DNA of 64,000 nucleotides from Labia minor (Eukaryota; Arthropoda; Insecta; Dermaptera; Spongiphoridae), in assembly GCA_963082975.1 (NCBI GenBank), contig OY720346.1:24608720-24672719 (forward strand). Reading direction: 5' to 3'. The first letter of the stretch is position 1. Every line of letters begins with the position of its first letter. The notes below the pieces were generated by a model. It made no database searches and was not told the origin of the DNA. It was given only the letters and a program-made list of their open reading frames with translations. Shown piece by piece: positions 12,425-24,466 of this stretch. The position numbers and the translations under genes are program-made.

Positions 12425-13558
12425 GTAAAAATTCCTAAAGGAAAAAATCCATAAAAGACAAAACTCTCTCTCCCTAAAACCAAATATCCCTAAATAAAAA
12501 TATCCATGACTCAAAAAATCCCTAAAAGAAAAAATCACTAAAAACAAAATTTTTCATTTTTGTATTAATTTTAATTGTGATTAAGAAAATTTAATTACAA
12601 GGTGAGCATGACACCCAGTTGCCTGAGACACGAGCTCCCAAGGAGGTAATCGAGCCTGGACCGAAAGTAGGGAAAAATAGGTAAAAAAATACATACATAT
12701 GGCCCAGACACGTGATTTTTCCAAAAAAAAATAGGGGTGTCAAATTCGTATGTAAAATAAAGGGAATTTACTCAAATTTGGTTTATTAGCATACGTTTTA
12801 ATAGCTTAATGATTCCAAATACAAAATACACCATTTGCACCGTATATTTCACCAGGGAATATATAACGCAATTTGTGAAATTTACAATCATCAGAGGTTG
12901 TCTTTTTCATTTTGCTCAATGCATTTATAGAAACATCAAATCAATGCCAGAAGTTTTGAAGCTCTATAATGATATAGATAATCCTGACAACTCCACTCAT
13001 TTACAAACTCTTGCAGCTTTGATTTTGGTACCACCATCAAAAGTCATTGTAGCCTACCAAGCATTAGCTGGACGACCAACAGGGCAAAACTTCGTGATCT
13101 TTTTTCTTCCTTCGAGCGCACTTGGCTAGGTGAACAATTTTTGGCTGGCTTTTATGACCCCGAATTCGACATTGGAACATTGGAACATCTACGATGCCAC
13201 TTTGATGGGTTTACCTCGAACAAACAATGCATTAGAAGGTTATAAGACATCAGTATGGGTCACCTGATTAAGCAAATCCATATTGATCATAACCTTATCT
13301 CTTTGGAAATCTGTCGTGATGTTCTTGGTAAGAAGCCTGATCCACCAAGGAAACGATTCAGCGACTCGCATGATGAGCTTCTGACCATAATGAAGGCAAA
13401 CCATGAAAAATGGGACGCTAAAAAGCCAGATGGAACAGATGTGATGACACCAAGCATAACTACCTCATTCAAGTCTCTTCGGCTTTTCATTATTAAATAA
13501 GTACAAAAAAATTAGGGAAATTTTTTATTTTTAGGGATTTTTTCTAAGGGATTTTTAC
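12425..13558 (+). mobile_element. MULE (Mutator-like) transposon remnant
   Basis: The ends form an inverted repeat of about 30 bp with a few differences, built on GTAAAAATYCCTWA and AAAAAATCCMTAAAA; further TCCCTAAAA-like motifs repeat inside the left end. It encloses a MULE-type transposase fragment. Target duplications could not be matched with confidence. It is nested in the hAT-type element. Confidence 0.65.
12809..13500 (+). pseudogene. MULE transposase fragment
   Basis: The open part 12809-13129 contains RGCLFHFAQCIYRNIKS followed by an LAALILVPPSKVIVAYQAL region, matching the C-terminal half of the MULE transposase domain as known from arthropod and vertebrate MULE/FLYWCH proteins. 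The downstream piece in another frame reads GLPRTNNALEGYKTS around 13208-13250, the conserved RTNNxxEG motif of this family. A further open stretch follows to 13500. The reading frame shifts at least twice and the N-terminal half is absent, so this is a dead fragment. Confidence 0.75.
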
Positions 13559-13621
13559 ATGATTTCTTTCAAAATATCCTGCCACTACGGGCGGACGAAA
13601 AGCTTTCGAAATCTTAAAGTA

Positions 13622-14805
13622 CTTGGGGTGTCCCATAAGTTTCTTCGCTTTTTTTGATGCGAAATGAATACACGATATTTGTTGGTTAAGGTTGATTTAT
13701 TATGTTATGTATGAACCATTCTGTTCTATAACCTTCTTCCATCTCCCAGGAAGCCTGATTATGCCCTCTTTCCAAAATAGTTGAGGCTTACTTTCAAAAT
13801 ATTCATTTAGGTGCGTTTTTATTTAGATTATGGATTTGAAAGATTGACCACGGAGAGAGATTTTTAAGGAGAGGAACAAGTAATAATCGGATGGAGGAAG
13901 GTATGGGGAGTATGGAGGATGAGGTAGAACGTCCCAATCAAACTGTAATAATATTTGCCTTACGATCAACGCAATAAGCGGCCTTGCGTTGCCGTGATGG
14001 AATACTACACCTCGTCGGTTCGCCAATTCTTGCCGTTTTTCTGCTATGGCGGTTTTTAGTTAATTCAGTTGATTTCAATATTTGTCAGCATTGATCATAT
14101 CACCTTCAGGAAGGAGCTCGTAGTACAGTACACCCTTCCAGTCCCATCAAATGCACAAAAGAACCTTCTTCGGATGAAGCCCAGACTTCGCAACAGTTGA
14201 AGGTCTATTTTCTTTAGACCAAATCCGTTTTCGATCCACATTTTGATACAAAATCCAAGTCTCGTCTCCAGTGACAAGACTCTTTAAGAAATGATTTCTT
14301 TTGTGTCGCTATAGAAGCAAATCGCACGTAGGGACACGCTTTATAAGGCCGGTCTCCGTCAATTGGTGTGGAACCCAAGCTTCATATCGACTCGCATATC
14401 CCATTTTGATTAAATGCTTATTAAATGTTAGTTTCACCAGCTATCTCGCGCACACTGTATCGTGGATTTTCAGCATGCATAGTCTTGATAATATCCGTCG
14501 TTGCTGGGTGGCCAGCTCTAAATTTCTTAAACCAATTGCGGACGGTCCTAATAGTCGAAGCCCCAATCCCGTAAACGGTGCAAATCTCTTCTGCCGCAAA
14601 TGATCTTTTGGCTCTCCATAGTAGAAATATTTTAAAGAGACTTTGTCACCAACGAAACGAATTCTGAAAAAGCTCTGGGATGATTAAATAAGATGCCATA
14701 AACGGCTAAGAGATAAGCCTGCATGTTTATATATATATATATATATAAACATAGGCAGTTAGATTCATTCATAGCGTGACGCGGAAAAACTTATGGGAAA
14801 CCTAA
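13622..14805 (-). mobile_element. Mariner transposon, minus orientation
   Basis: TA dinucleotides flank the element (13620-13621 and 14806-14807). The ends share an imperfect inverted repeat containing CCCATAAGTTT. Inside is a decayed mariner transposase on the minus strand. The length of about 1.18 kb is close to a full mariner. A TA microsatellite near 14727-14750 lies close to the transposase 5' side. The element is nested in the hAT-type element. Confidence 0.88.
13823..14290 (-). pseudogene. Mariner transposase, catalytic half
   Basis: Minus-strand reading gives SLVTGDETWILYQNVDRKR from about 14275, with the first catalytic Asp in GDETW. Further along are VVFHHGNARPLIALIVRQ (about 14005-13950) and YSPYLPPSDYYLF (about 13895-13870). 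Family consensus is HDNARP...YSPDLAPSDYHLF with a D34D spacing. Here the second catalytic Asp is replaced by Gly, and several in-frame stops separate the pieces, so the enzyme is inactive. The upstream part to about 14700 is more eroded. Confidence 0.88.
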
Positions 14806-15506
14806 TAGTTTTTTATAAATAACTCCTTTATTATTAAGATTAGGTAAAAATGAATATAATGAAACTTTTAGTAAATTCGATTCCCTATAAATTTAATACG
14901 ATAGTATGATAATTCTCATAAAAATCGGTATTTATTGAGAAAATCAATAAAATATGCTTTGACACATCTTTAAACTACCCTTACTTATGGTCCGATCTTG
15001 TCCAACAACAATCCAATCCCCGCCCATCATTCCCAAAAAAAAAAACATCTAAATATCAAATTTCAATACAATATCTCATTTTGTTTAGACGTAATCTCGG
15101 TAACGAGCCGGTTCAAAAAATTTTTTTTGCAGTTTTGGATTCAGAACCGTCTGAAAAGTGAAAATCTCAAAGAATCTCGGAGCAAAAATTTTCAAAATTT
15201 TCCGATCATCGTATAAGCTATCCTTATTTCATGAGGAAAGCTAAAATAATTTACTTATAGCTGGAAAAAAATATTTTCTTTCTAAAACTGTGAATACGAG
15301 TAAATAAAATACAAAATTAAATTTTTTTGCCAGATTTTGTAAAATCAGTGTTTCATTTACAAAACTTTTTTAAATATTTAATATAATAAAAAATCTTAAT
15401 GAAAAATTTGTCTTTGAGAGAGCCCGGGGGGGGGGGGCGCCATAGGAAGGTGGCTAGTCAAAACCCCCCCCCAGGATCAAATCCTGGTTGCGCCACTGCT
15501 TATGTT

Positions 15507-16119
15507 ATATTTCTTATGTGTTTATTAAAAATTAAAAAAAAAACGATATTTTAATTTATAACAAATCAATAAAAGATTAATTAAATTTTTTGGCTTGTTT
15601 TCTATTATTTAAAAATTCGTATTTTTTAATTGGGAATAATTGTCAAAATTGGCAACCTATATAATTCGTATCCTTATTTTGATTTTAGGACACCATACAG
15701 AGAAAAGACCTTTATAATTTAGACTATTTTTTTAGTTACATTTTTTATCGTTACATGATATCCATATTCTTTGAAAATAAAAAATATAAATTCGGTTTTT
15801 ATTTCATTTTTAATAATTTCTTTTTTCAATCAAGAGAATAGCTCAATGCTAAAATGCTTAACTAATGAACTAAAAAAGGAAAGAAATTTTGAAACCATAC
15901 CAAGTTCAAACTCTTTTAAAATATGAAATTTCATATGATTAAATTAAAATAAATGAACTTGTCATTTGGCTAAAAAGGGCTTAGATTCGGATCCACAGAG
16001 CCAACAAAAACAAAAATAATTCATTAAGAATTTTTTAACAATAATTCCCCCAAATTTACAAATTTAATAAAATTAAATATTGATTTAATTTTGTTTTTTA
16101 TTTCTTGTTCTTTTCTAAA
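15507..16119. other. AT-rich non-coding stretch
   Basis: No gene or element signature recognised. Confidence 0.55.
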
Positions 16120-16345
16120 GGTTATTTCATAATGGTTCGTTTTTTTTACCCTTGAGGGTAGTTGTAACCACATAAATGTGTAAGTTGGCGGCTCCAGGTG
16201 CAAGCTGACATGGAAAAGAAGCTGCGCCAAAGTATTAATTTAATTTGGTATCCGATGAAGAAGTTAAACGGCAAGCGAAGAATCGCTAAAGGCGTTCTAA
16301 CTCCAGAAAATAGACACCTTGCTGGAAATGATTAGACACTATTCA
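16120..16345. other. GC-richer non-repetitive island
   Basis: A short patch of balanced composition including GGTAGTTGTAACCACATAAA and GGCGGCTCCAGGTGCAAGC. No gene structure is evident. Confidence 0.2.
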
Positions 16346-16589
16346 TATCAAAAGTAATTGGACTTTATACCAATCTAGCAATAACAAACGCACAGTAACT
16401 TAAACATATAAAGATAAATAAATAAATATGAGATTCTAAAATTTTTTTTTAAGTCATGTTGTTCATTGCTAATTGTAAATTGAACATTTCTGACAATTTT
16501 GTGATAAAATGTATGTATATGTATGTACATTTGATTGTACATATTATTTGTTTTAATTGGTTAGCACATATCTCCAAATAACGGTATGA

Positions 16590-16830
16590 ACGAGTTATTG
16601 AGTAAAACCAGATGCGTCCTTGGTCTTCCAAGTGGACGTTTCCCAATCGGTCTCCCCACCAATATATTTTTCGCCATTCTTTCTTCTCCCATTCTAGCTA
16701 TGTGCCCTGCCCATCGCATTAATTAATTAATTTTATAACTCTAACTATGTCTGTAGATGTACAGAGGTCATACAATTCTCAATAAGTACGGAACTCAAAA
16801 TTTATTGGTCGCAGCAACCACACTTTTCTA
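16590..16830 (-). mobile_element. RTE-type LINE 3' fragment (copy D), rearranged
   Basis: The reverse complement of 16600-16720 matches the C-terminal coding region of the LINE at 21671 (GGGCAGGGCACATAGCTAGA, GCGAAAAATATATTGGTG). 16729-16785 matches the segment upstream of it. 16786-16830 matches the 3' terminal GTGTGGTTGCTGCG region, out of its normal order. The copy is short, minus-oriented and rearranged. Confidence 0.75.
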
Positions 16831-17479
16831 AACAACAAAATTAGGCTCCCTTTTATACAAGAATATATAAATTTAATGGAAATTAAAAAAAAAAATAGTA
16901 AAAAAGACAAATAATCAAAGTTACTAAAAATTAATGAATGTAAAAAATATTTTATTTTTATATAGGCGCCACTCAAAATTTGGCTCCCCGAGCAGTTTTG
17001 TCCTGTCTTGTCTGACCCTTTATGATATGGGGTGTTCAACATAATTAATTCAATTTTTTTTTATTTAATTTTTAAATACTTTAAATTATATTATACTTTT
17101 AACTATTTCAAAATATAAAAAATAAATTATTCATTTTCAAGAGAATTCGCTAATTTATATCTTTTCCCTTTCTGATATTTTACATGAATATAACATTCAT
17201 CTTTATCCTTGATTAGAAAATACATGCATATTTAAAATGGATCCTTGTACTGAATGAACAAGCTCTAAATCCGATGTTGTAATTTATTAACAGAACTTTA
17301 AAAAGTCACTTTATTACAATTTTAATAAAATTTCATAAATAAATTACTTTTTCTTCAATGTTTTTTCAATCCTTCATATTTTTTTCAATATTTTTTTTAA
17401 AGAATGTTTGAAAAAGAAATTAATGTTAAAATTGATGTTAATATTGATAGGGAATTTGTGTATTGCTAGAATCTTTCCC

Positions 17480-17521
<42 letters not shown>

Positions 17522-17570
17522 TTATTTATTTATATATTTATTTATTTATATTTACTCTTGTGAAGTGTTC
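16831..17570. other. AT-rich stretch with TA microsatellite
   Basis: A (TA)n tract of about 33 bp lies at 17479-17511, followed by TTTA repeats. A short GC-richer piece at 16965-17040 is unexplained. No gene seen. Confidence 0.55.
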
Positions 17571-17960
17571 TTCTTGGTTTCTTCAATGACCCAATTGAAT
17601 GATTGGATTAATCTCGAGGTTATCAGCTAATAGGTCGGCGTTAGTTAATTGCTCTTATTAAATCTTATTAAACCTGGCTGAGAATTAAAACATTAGTCTT
17701 GTTTACATCTAATCTCCATCCTGGGCCAATTTATACACGCGTGTAGGGAACCTGTACACGGTAAAGCGGTTCTCTCTCCACACGCACGGCTTCATGGAGG
17801 AATGCGGCGGCGACTGTCCGTTGATTAGCTTAAGAAACTGATCGATTGACTGATAACACGTCCAAATGTTTTTTTATATAGTGGGGGAGGAGGCTACATG
17901 CTCAGCCATCAGTCGGAATCAGATTAAAAAATCTTGCCTTCATTCCCGTTGGACTTCATT
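17571..17960. other. GC-richer non-repetitive island
   Basis: One of the more GC-rich non-repeat segments in the window, including ACACGCACGGCTTCATGGAG near 17780. It contains CpGs that have survived in an AT-rich setting, and no element signature. Candidate conserved regulatory DNA or an unrecognised exon. Confidence 0.3.
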
Positions 17961-20339
17961 TCTTCTGGAGTCTCGCTTGAAATTAGAAAATAAAATGAAA
18001 ATTATATAATAAAATTATCTGAAAATTAAGATATATCCATTTTATTAGGAATTCTAGATTTAGATTATAATTTGTTGTATTTCAAATATTTAATATTCAC
18101 ATTATTAATATATCATTTTTAAAATTGATTAAGATTTCCAATATAAACAAAAAAAAAAAAAAAATGATATAATAAATTGAAGAAAAGAAAAGAAAAGAAA
18201 AAATAACAGTTAAACTTAAAAGATTATTAATCTCAACATCCCATTATCTATTTTAAATCTATACTTATTTAATTTTGACTAATCCAAATATAAAGCCCTC
18301 TTCATTGGGACACAGTTAATGAACTGTATTCAGTACAATTTTTACTTCGATGATCCATTGAGTTAAACATTACTATCTTTTAATAGATTAATTTCTAGAA
18401 TGAGAATTTTGATTTCTCTCGCTTATCATATCTTATGAATTCGTTTAAATTTCTAATTACAATTAATTAATTTAATAAAATAAATAATAATTATTTGATT
18501 GATAATATGTAAATTTAATAAAAATTCTTTTAAATTTTGATACATACTTTGATATAGGTATATTACAGTGAAAAATAATAAAAGATTAATTTTGTAGCTC
18601 TTAAACTATCCATTTTATTGCATGATAAAAAAATTTGTCAGTTTATGTGTTTAATAAAATTTTTATTATTACAAAAAAATTTGACTTGATTTTTCATATG
18701 AATAAATAAAACTAAATGCGCCCAACGTTTTTAGTTGAATATGAAGCAATTCATCCATAAACTTTGTCAGGCTTGTAGAAAAATTATTCTATTCTTTTTC
18801 ATTCATTGGAAAAACGTTATTTTATAAAAATTTTTTATATTTATATTATTAGGAATTTCACTTTTCTAAGATATTAGATTTTTCTATCTATCTATGGTCA
18901 ATTTTAACAAATTTATTTTTCTTAACAACCAAATTAATCTTAGAATAATTTATTAAGGTACCTTTCAACAAGTGCACGTTTAAACTGGGTTCAAAAGGTC
19001 ATTAAAACGAAAGTCTATTTTTCCTTCTATTGTTCTTTTTTTAAAAAAAAAAACCTTCAACTAGATATAAGGCAAATGGTGTATTCCGCTGTCACGTCTC
19101 TTTCTATAAACGATGCAGATGCGACTATCTTTTGGAAGATAAACTTGTTCGTCTCCAATTTTAAATCATCTCTCTTTTGCATCATTCTGTTTTAATCTTT
19201 TTATTTTATTTTTTTTAAAAGAACATTAATTTCTATTTTTTCACAATTTTTAATTTTTTAAAAATTATATAAATAAATATTTTCGTAAACCCTTTATAAA
19301 AATAATAATTTTAATAGTAATAATAAATTCATTCATCTCCATTTTAATAATTTTAAAAAATCAATAATTTATTATATATATATTACCTATCAATTCTATA
19401 TATAAATTATTTGTTTATTATTATTATTATTTTAATTTTTTTTTAAAAATTGTTATTATAGTTTACGTAGTGGGCTCCGTTTTTGTAAAATTTAATTTAT
19501 CCAAAATTTCAAGTATTATATTAATCATTATTTATCATTATAGTATATTATAGTTTTAATTAATATATTTTTTGAGAGAATATTATTTATTTTATAAAAT
19601 GAAATGAAATTGATTTAATCTCTTCTCCCTACAATTAAAAGTAAGATTTTTAGTAAATATTAAATAAAAAATACAAATAAACGTATATATATTCTTAGTT
19701 TTTTATTATTATAATTATAATAAAAAATTTAATAATATAAAAATAATTAATGTTTTAACAAAACCAATTTATGTATAAATTATAATTTTTATCATTCATA
19801 ACTTCAATAGATAGTTATTTCAATTATAAACTTATTTTTTAAGAGATTATTATTTATTTTATACTTTAAGTTGAATTTAATTTATTTATTTGTGTGTTTT
19901 TTTTTATTCGTTCTAATTTGTTTATAGGTCAATTATCATTTTACTTTAAAAAAGGCCCATTTTAATGTTTTGTTTTGTTTTTTACTTAACGCAGAGCCTA
20001 TAAAAAAATAATTACTTGTAATCAAATTAGAAACGTTCATTAAAATGCCCTCCATTTAACATCCATTTTTCTGGTGAATTAATTTTCCAACGCCTCTGAT
20101 CCAATGAACTAACTATAAATCAAATTTCGAAAACACCTCCATTTCATGATTGTCTTGGTTTAACATATTAAAAAAATATTAAAAAAAATTAACTAGGTCC
20201 TTCCTCTTGCGAAAGAATCAATTCATTCTTTCTACATCAACATTATCAAACCACCGATCGTGTTTTTTGTTTTGTTATTTTCTTATTTATTTTTTTATAA
20301 ATTTTGTTGTAGACAAAAAAAAAATTCAATCTTAGTTGT
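17961..20339. other. AT-rich non-coding stretch
   Basis: Contains a short GAAAA microsatellite near 18180-18202 and a weak GC-richer patch at 18955-19160. No gene or element recognised. Confidence 0.55.
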
Positions 20340-20605
20340 CCTATTGTCTGCTCTGGGTGTATTTTGCACACCACTCCTGACTAAAATACAATTAAAAACT
20401 TATTAATGATCCTTTGACCTCTAATTAGGAGAGGTGTCTAACTTGTAAAGTTATTAAGTAAAATCTGCTTTGGAGGCGCCGGTCTGTTATCCGACTAAAT
20501 AGCCGGTCATCGATCAGGGTGCTGGGAAGGGGTTTTTTTGGCAAGGGTTCGCACCTGCTCTTCAATCCAATCCATCAAAAACACAATCCGAGACTCTATG
20601 ATTAG
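20340..20605. other. GC-richer non-repetitive island
   Basis: Balanced composition, with TAAT-core motifs next to TTTGACC at about 20405-20425 and a CG-containing part GGAGGCGCCGGTCTG near 20473. No open frame is supported. Candidate regulatory DNA. Confidence 0.25.
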
Positions 20606-21670
20606 AAGCCGTTATGCACAAAATAAAATGACTAAAGCAATTAAAACTAATAAGATATTATTTTTTTTGGCATTAGGATTTTAAAGATAGTGCGAGGCTT
20701 TTAAATAAATTGTCTATCACATTTGAAAATTAAAAAATGACTCTATGCTCAATTTTGGGAAAATTTTTTTCAACATATATATAATAAATTTAATTAATTA
20801 AATGGTAGATAAATTATAAGATTTTAGTTTTTATTATTCTTTTATTAAAGTTATTATAATAAAAATTTCTCCAATGTATATTTTAATCTTGAAAGAGAAT
20901 TATAGATTTTTTTTTAAATTTATCTATTATGATTATATTTAAATATTATTATTATATGTTCTTTGTTTTGGTTCGGATTCAATTAATATAATAAAACTAA
21001 TTATTAAGAAATTATCTATAAGGAATCAATTATTTGATTTTGTTGTTTATCTCTTATATTTATAAAATTCACTCATCTTTGAATTCAAAGACTAGATAAA
21101 AACAAAAAAAAATCTCATAAAAAACAGATAATTCATTGAATTAATAATATATTCAATTAGATTGAAGATTCTAGAATATCTAGATCAATTTTTTATGCAA
21201 TTTTATTTAGGTTCAAATATTATTTTATTGAAATATATATTTATATAAATATATTGATTAGAATTTTAATTTTATTTATTACGATGGATAATAAGTTAGG
21301 GGTGAACGGGCAGCAAGCAGAAAAATAAAAGGTTTATAAATGTTCTTTTTCAACTAATGTTGATCAATCGGTCCAGCATATTAGGTCCTTTTTCATAATT
21401 ATATTTTTTTAATAATAAAATATATTAATGTTACTAATAATATTATATTAATAATTATTTTTTATTTATTGTTTTATTATATTTAAAATTAATAAATGTT
21501 CTTAAATTAGCATCATAATAATTTATAAAAGAAGAAATGAATATAATAATAAAATTTTAGGTATTTTTATAAATGTTAGAATGAAATTGTTAAAGTTTAA
21601 GAGTAAATGACATATTTATCTTATATGAAAAGTAATTAGGTTTAATTAATTCAAGTAAAGGTTTTTTTTT
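20606..21670. other. AT-rich non-coding stretch
   Basis: Nothing recognisable up to the poly-T run that borders the LINE copy at 21671. Confidence 0.6.
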
Positions 21671-22131
21671 ACCGGTTGTATTATATGGATGTGAGGCATT
21701 GTCTATGACCTTAGGTGACGAGAGTAGAATTAGAGTATTTGAGAATAGGATTCTGCGAAGCATTTATGGGCCAAAGAAAGATGAGGTCACCGGGGAATGG
21801 CGAAAATTGCATAACGAGGAATTGCATGACCTCTATGCATCTCCAGATATAGTTAGAATTATAATATCGAGAAGGCTACGATGGGCGGGGCACGTGGCTA
21901 GAATGGGAGAGGAAAGAATGGCTAAAAATATATTGGTGGGGAGACCGAGTAGGAAACGCCCACTTGGAAGACCAAGAACACGGTAAGTGGATAATGTGGG
22001 GAAGGATGTGAGGGAGATGGGAGAGGATAGGGACTGGAAGGTTGTGGCTCAGAATAGGAATACTTGGAGGGGTGTGGTTGCTGCGGCCAAGAACTTTCGA
22101 GTTCCGTAGAGTCACAGAGATAGATAGATAG
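21671..22131 (+). mobile_element. RTE-type LINE, 5'-truncated (copy A)
   Basis: Encodes the C-terminal tail of an endonuclease/reverse-transcriptase polyprotein. It reads VVLYGCEALSMTLGDESR, then RILRSIYGPKKDE, RRLRWAGHVARMGEER and LGRPRTR, followed after one in-frame stop (about 21983) by VDNVGKDVREMGED and AAAKNFRVP. The RLRWAGHVARM and GRPRxRW motifs are typical of the tail of RTE-like insect LINEs. The 3' end is a short GATA tandem rather than poly(A). The flanks AAAGGTTTT and AAAGTTTT may be a decayed target duplication. The clade call rests on the tail motif and is not secure. Confidence 0.82.
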
Positions 22132-22789
22132 AAAGTTTTAAATAGAAAATTAAATATATTAGGTTTTTCTTAATTTTTCTTCTAATGGAATTTTTATAAT
22201 TGAAATCTATATAAAAAAAATAATATTAATTTCTGAATTTTAAAATTAAAAATAAAAAAGTATTTTTCTTATATATATCTAAAACTTAACCCAAGATTTT
22301 ATTGAAATTTTACATTTACATCTTTATATTTTTCAAATTATATTCAATTCTAATTTTTACTTGATAATTACAAAATTAGTACAAATTTGTTCATTTATTA
22401 TCATTTAGAAATATTTCTAAATTTAATACCAATATTTGATCTAATATATAAGTATTATTGTTAACCGAAATTTTCTTTCTTCTGAATGTTAAAATTTTAT
22501 AAGTAAATTTAAAAATTTATGTGATATATTTTTAAATTTCACTAATTTCACTGAACTTTATAAAACATTTAAAATTTGTCCTTATTAAATAGAAATTAAA
22601 AATGAAATTTAATATAATAAAAATAAATTATAGGTATACAGGTATTTATATGTTAGTATACATTCTGATTTTATTTGAATGTCATCGAATAAATTTTAAA
22701 TAAATTGTTGTTGCTTTTAGTATTTTAATAATATTTGTACATATTTAATATCTTAATTATGTTAAAAAGATTTATTTTTAGTGAACGCG
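22132..22789. other. AT-rich non-coding stretch
   Basis: Nothing recognisable. Confidence 0.6.
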
Positions 22790-23105
22790 TGATTTGAATT
22801 TGAATGAGAAGGCTATATTTTCTTGCCAATTGGTCTTTCCAATTTCATTTCCTTTGGACATGAATCCCTTCCTGCTGCCAACACCTCGTTAGAGGGAAGA
22901 AAGTGAATAGTGCCCCATTAGATTGATTCAAGGGGCTTTAGCCGGTTTCCAGCCCCTGAAACCACCTTCGCACGGGCTGCCTAATTGCTATCTAAGGCCT
23001 CCCCGAAGATTTTTCTAAAACGAGACGTTTATAGATGATCGGTCTCCGATATTGTTATTAGTTGTGACGCACGCGTGCTGCACCCCCGGGCTCATGCATC
23101 AAAAA
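22790..23105. other. GC-richer non-repetitive island
   Basis: About 315 bp of balanced DNA, including GGTTTCCAGCCCCTGAAACC and GACGCACGCGTGCTGCACCC. Both strands lack a long open frame and splice-bounded exon. Candidate conserved regulatory DNA. Confidence 0.3.
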
Positions 23106-23755
23106 AAAAAGAAAGTGTGAAATTTATCGGCTTGGAAAGGATTCTCTATGATTATGTTATATTTAGGGGAGGGGGTCTCAACACAAGAACAAGGCCGAAA
23201 TAATTCCCTAGTTTAAAATTTATAATTTATGATCCTCGTTCAAAAACTTGACTATCGACTCGAAGTTGGATATCGATTTTATAGGTCTATTAATAAAAAT
23301 TAAATAGAAATAAATTATAAATTCAAACTTACAAAATATATTCAATTTTTTTTCAAATAAATTATTTTATTAATTCAATATTATTTTTTTCAACATTATA
23401 TAAATGTATACAAACACCAAGATTAATTGATTTTTCTCTCATCTTTCTATTATCGGTCATAACAAATATAATAAATTTAAAAAAAAATTAAAGAAAATAA
23501 AATTTGATATTTATCCGTAAATTTAATAAATTTATTTTGCAAAAGATAAAATAGAAAAGAAAAAATTCAAAGCAAATTCATTACAATTAAATATATTATG
23601 ATTAGATTAAATGTAAATTCATAGAATTTTTGATAATTTTCAAACTAGAAAATTAAATAACAATAAAAGTAAGATATTTTTAATCAATTTTGAAATCATG
23701 CGGTTCATGAATTTACACTTTAACACGAATGTTTTGCTCTAACACAAATCACATA
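23106..23755. other. AT-rich non-coding stretch
   Basis: Nothing recognisable before the family B repeat begins. Confidence 0.6.
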
Positions 23756-24331
23756 TTTTTACTATCTCACCAGAGATAGTATTGCGATCACGAAAATTTT
23801 CGATGTTGAGATTTTGATGTTTTTATACGTTTTGAAGGTTCCTGAATCATTTTTACTAAGGTTGAGAAAAATGTCTGTCTCTCTCTCTGTGTGTGTGTGT
23901 ATGTATGTATGTAACCAAGATTACGCAAAAACGGTTTGAGCTAGAATGATGAAATCTGGTACATGGGCATTATTCAAAATTCATAGTTTTCTATCAACTT
24001 TTGAGTATTGTAGCTCAACCGGAAGAGGGTCATTACCTACAACGTTTTTATTTTTTTTCCTCTAAAGTGACCGTAAAAATAAAGATAATTGTATAAAACT
24101 GCTATATATAGAATTTCATCTTGATTGAATCGCTGAAAGTACCAGAATTCATTTTTTAACAATGCAAATATCACGTGGTGCCATCAACAACGAGTCAAAC
24201 ATGCGCTGGTTTAATAAATATTATTTATTAATTTTAATTTATAATTTAATTAATTTAATTTAATTTTAATTAATATATGTTATTTAATCCAATTCACATT
24301 TGCAAGATAGTCGAGTGGAGACACTCCAGAT
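23756..24331 (+). mobile_element. Family B repeat (Helentron-like), copy 1
   Basis: The 5' end ACTATCTCACCAGAGATAGT is a palindrome. It is followed by GTCT/CT/GT microsatellite near 23872-23915 and by the conserved body containing AACGGTTTGAGCTAGAATGA. The 3' end has the subterminal repeat GCAAGATAGT and a hairpin GAGTG-GAGA-CACTC at about 24313-24326. This layout is that of DINE-1/HINE-type non-autonomous Helentrons. No coding capacity. Confidence 0.8.
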
Positions 24332-24466
24332 TTTTTTTATCTTATTACACATTGTAATTCAAAACATCAAATATTTCTCTAGTATAATATTTTATGTCAG
24401 AGATCATTCTGTAGATTGTAATTCATTAAGAATATCATTCTAAAAGTTGAAGTTGAAATTAAAGTT

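Larger units (their letters stand above)
11996..15498. mobile_element. DNA transposon with hAT-type ends, carrying two nested elements
   Basis: The left end CAGTGGCGCAACCAGG (from 11996) is the reverse complement of the right end CCTGGTTGCGCCACTG (to 15498). An 8-bp target duplication CTTATGTT sits at 11988-11995 and 15499-15506. CAGTGGCG ends with 8-bp duplications are typical of hAT elements. G- and C-rich runs lie just inside both ends. Subtracting a MULE (12425-13558) and a mariner (13622-14805) leaves about 1.2 kb of non-coding host element, so it looks non-autonomous. The MULE transposase inside is assigned to the nested insertion, not to this element. Confidence 0.85.

Noticed and set aside
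11996-15498. Calling the whole outer element a MULE because of the transposase inside
   Set aside because: The MULE fragment has its own inverted ends at 12425 and 13558, while the outer ends and 8-bp duplication are hAT-like.
23877-23915. CT/GT and TA microsatellites as independent features of interest
   Set aside because: Most are integral parts of family A or B, or ordinary AT-rich simple repeats.
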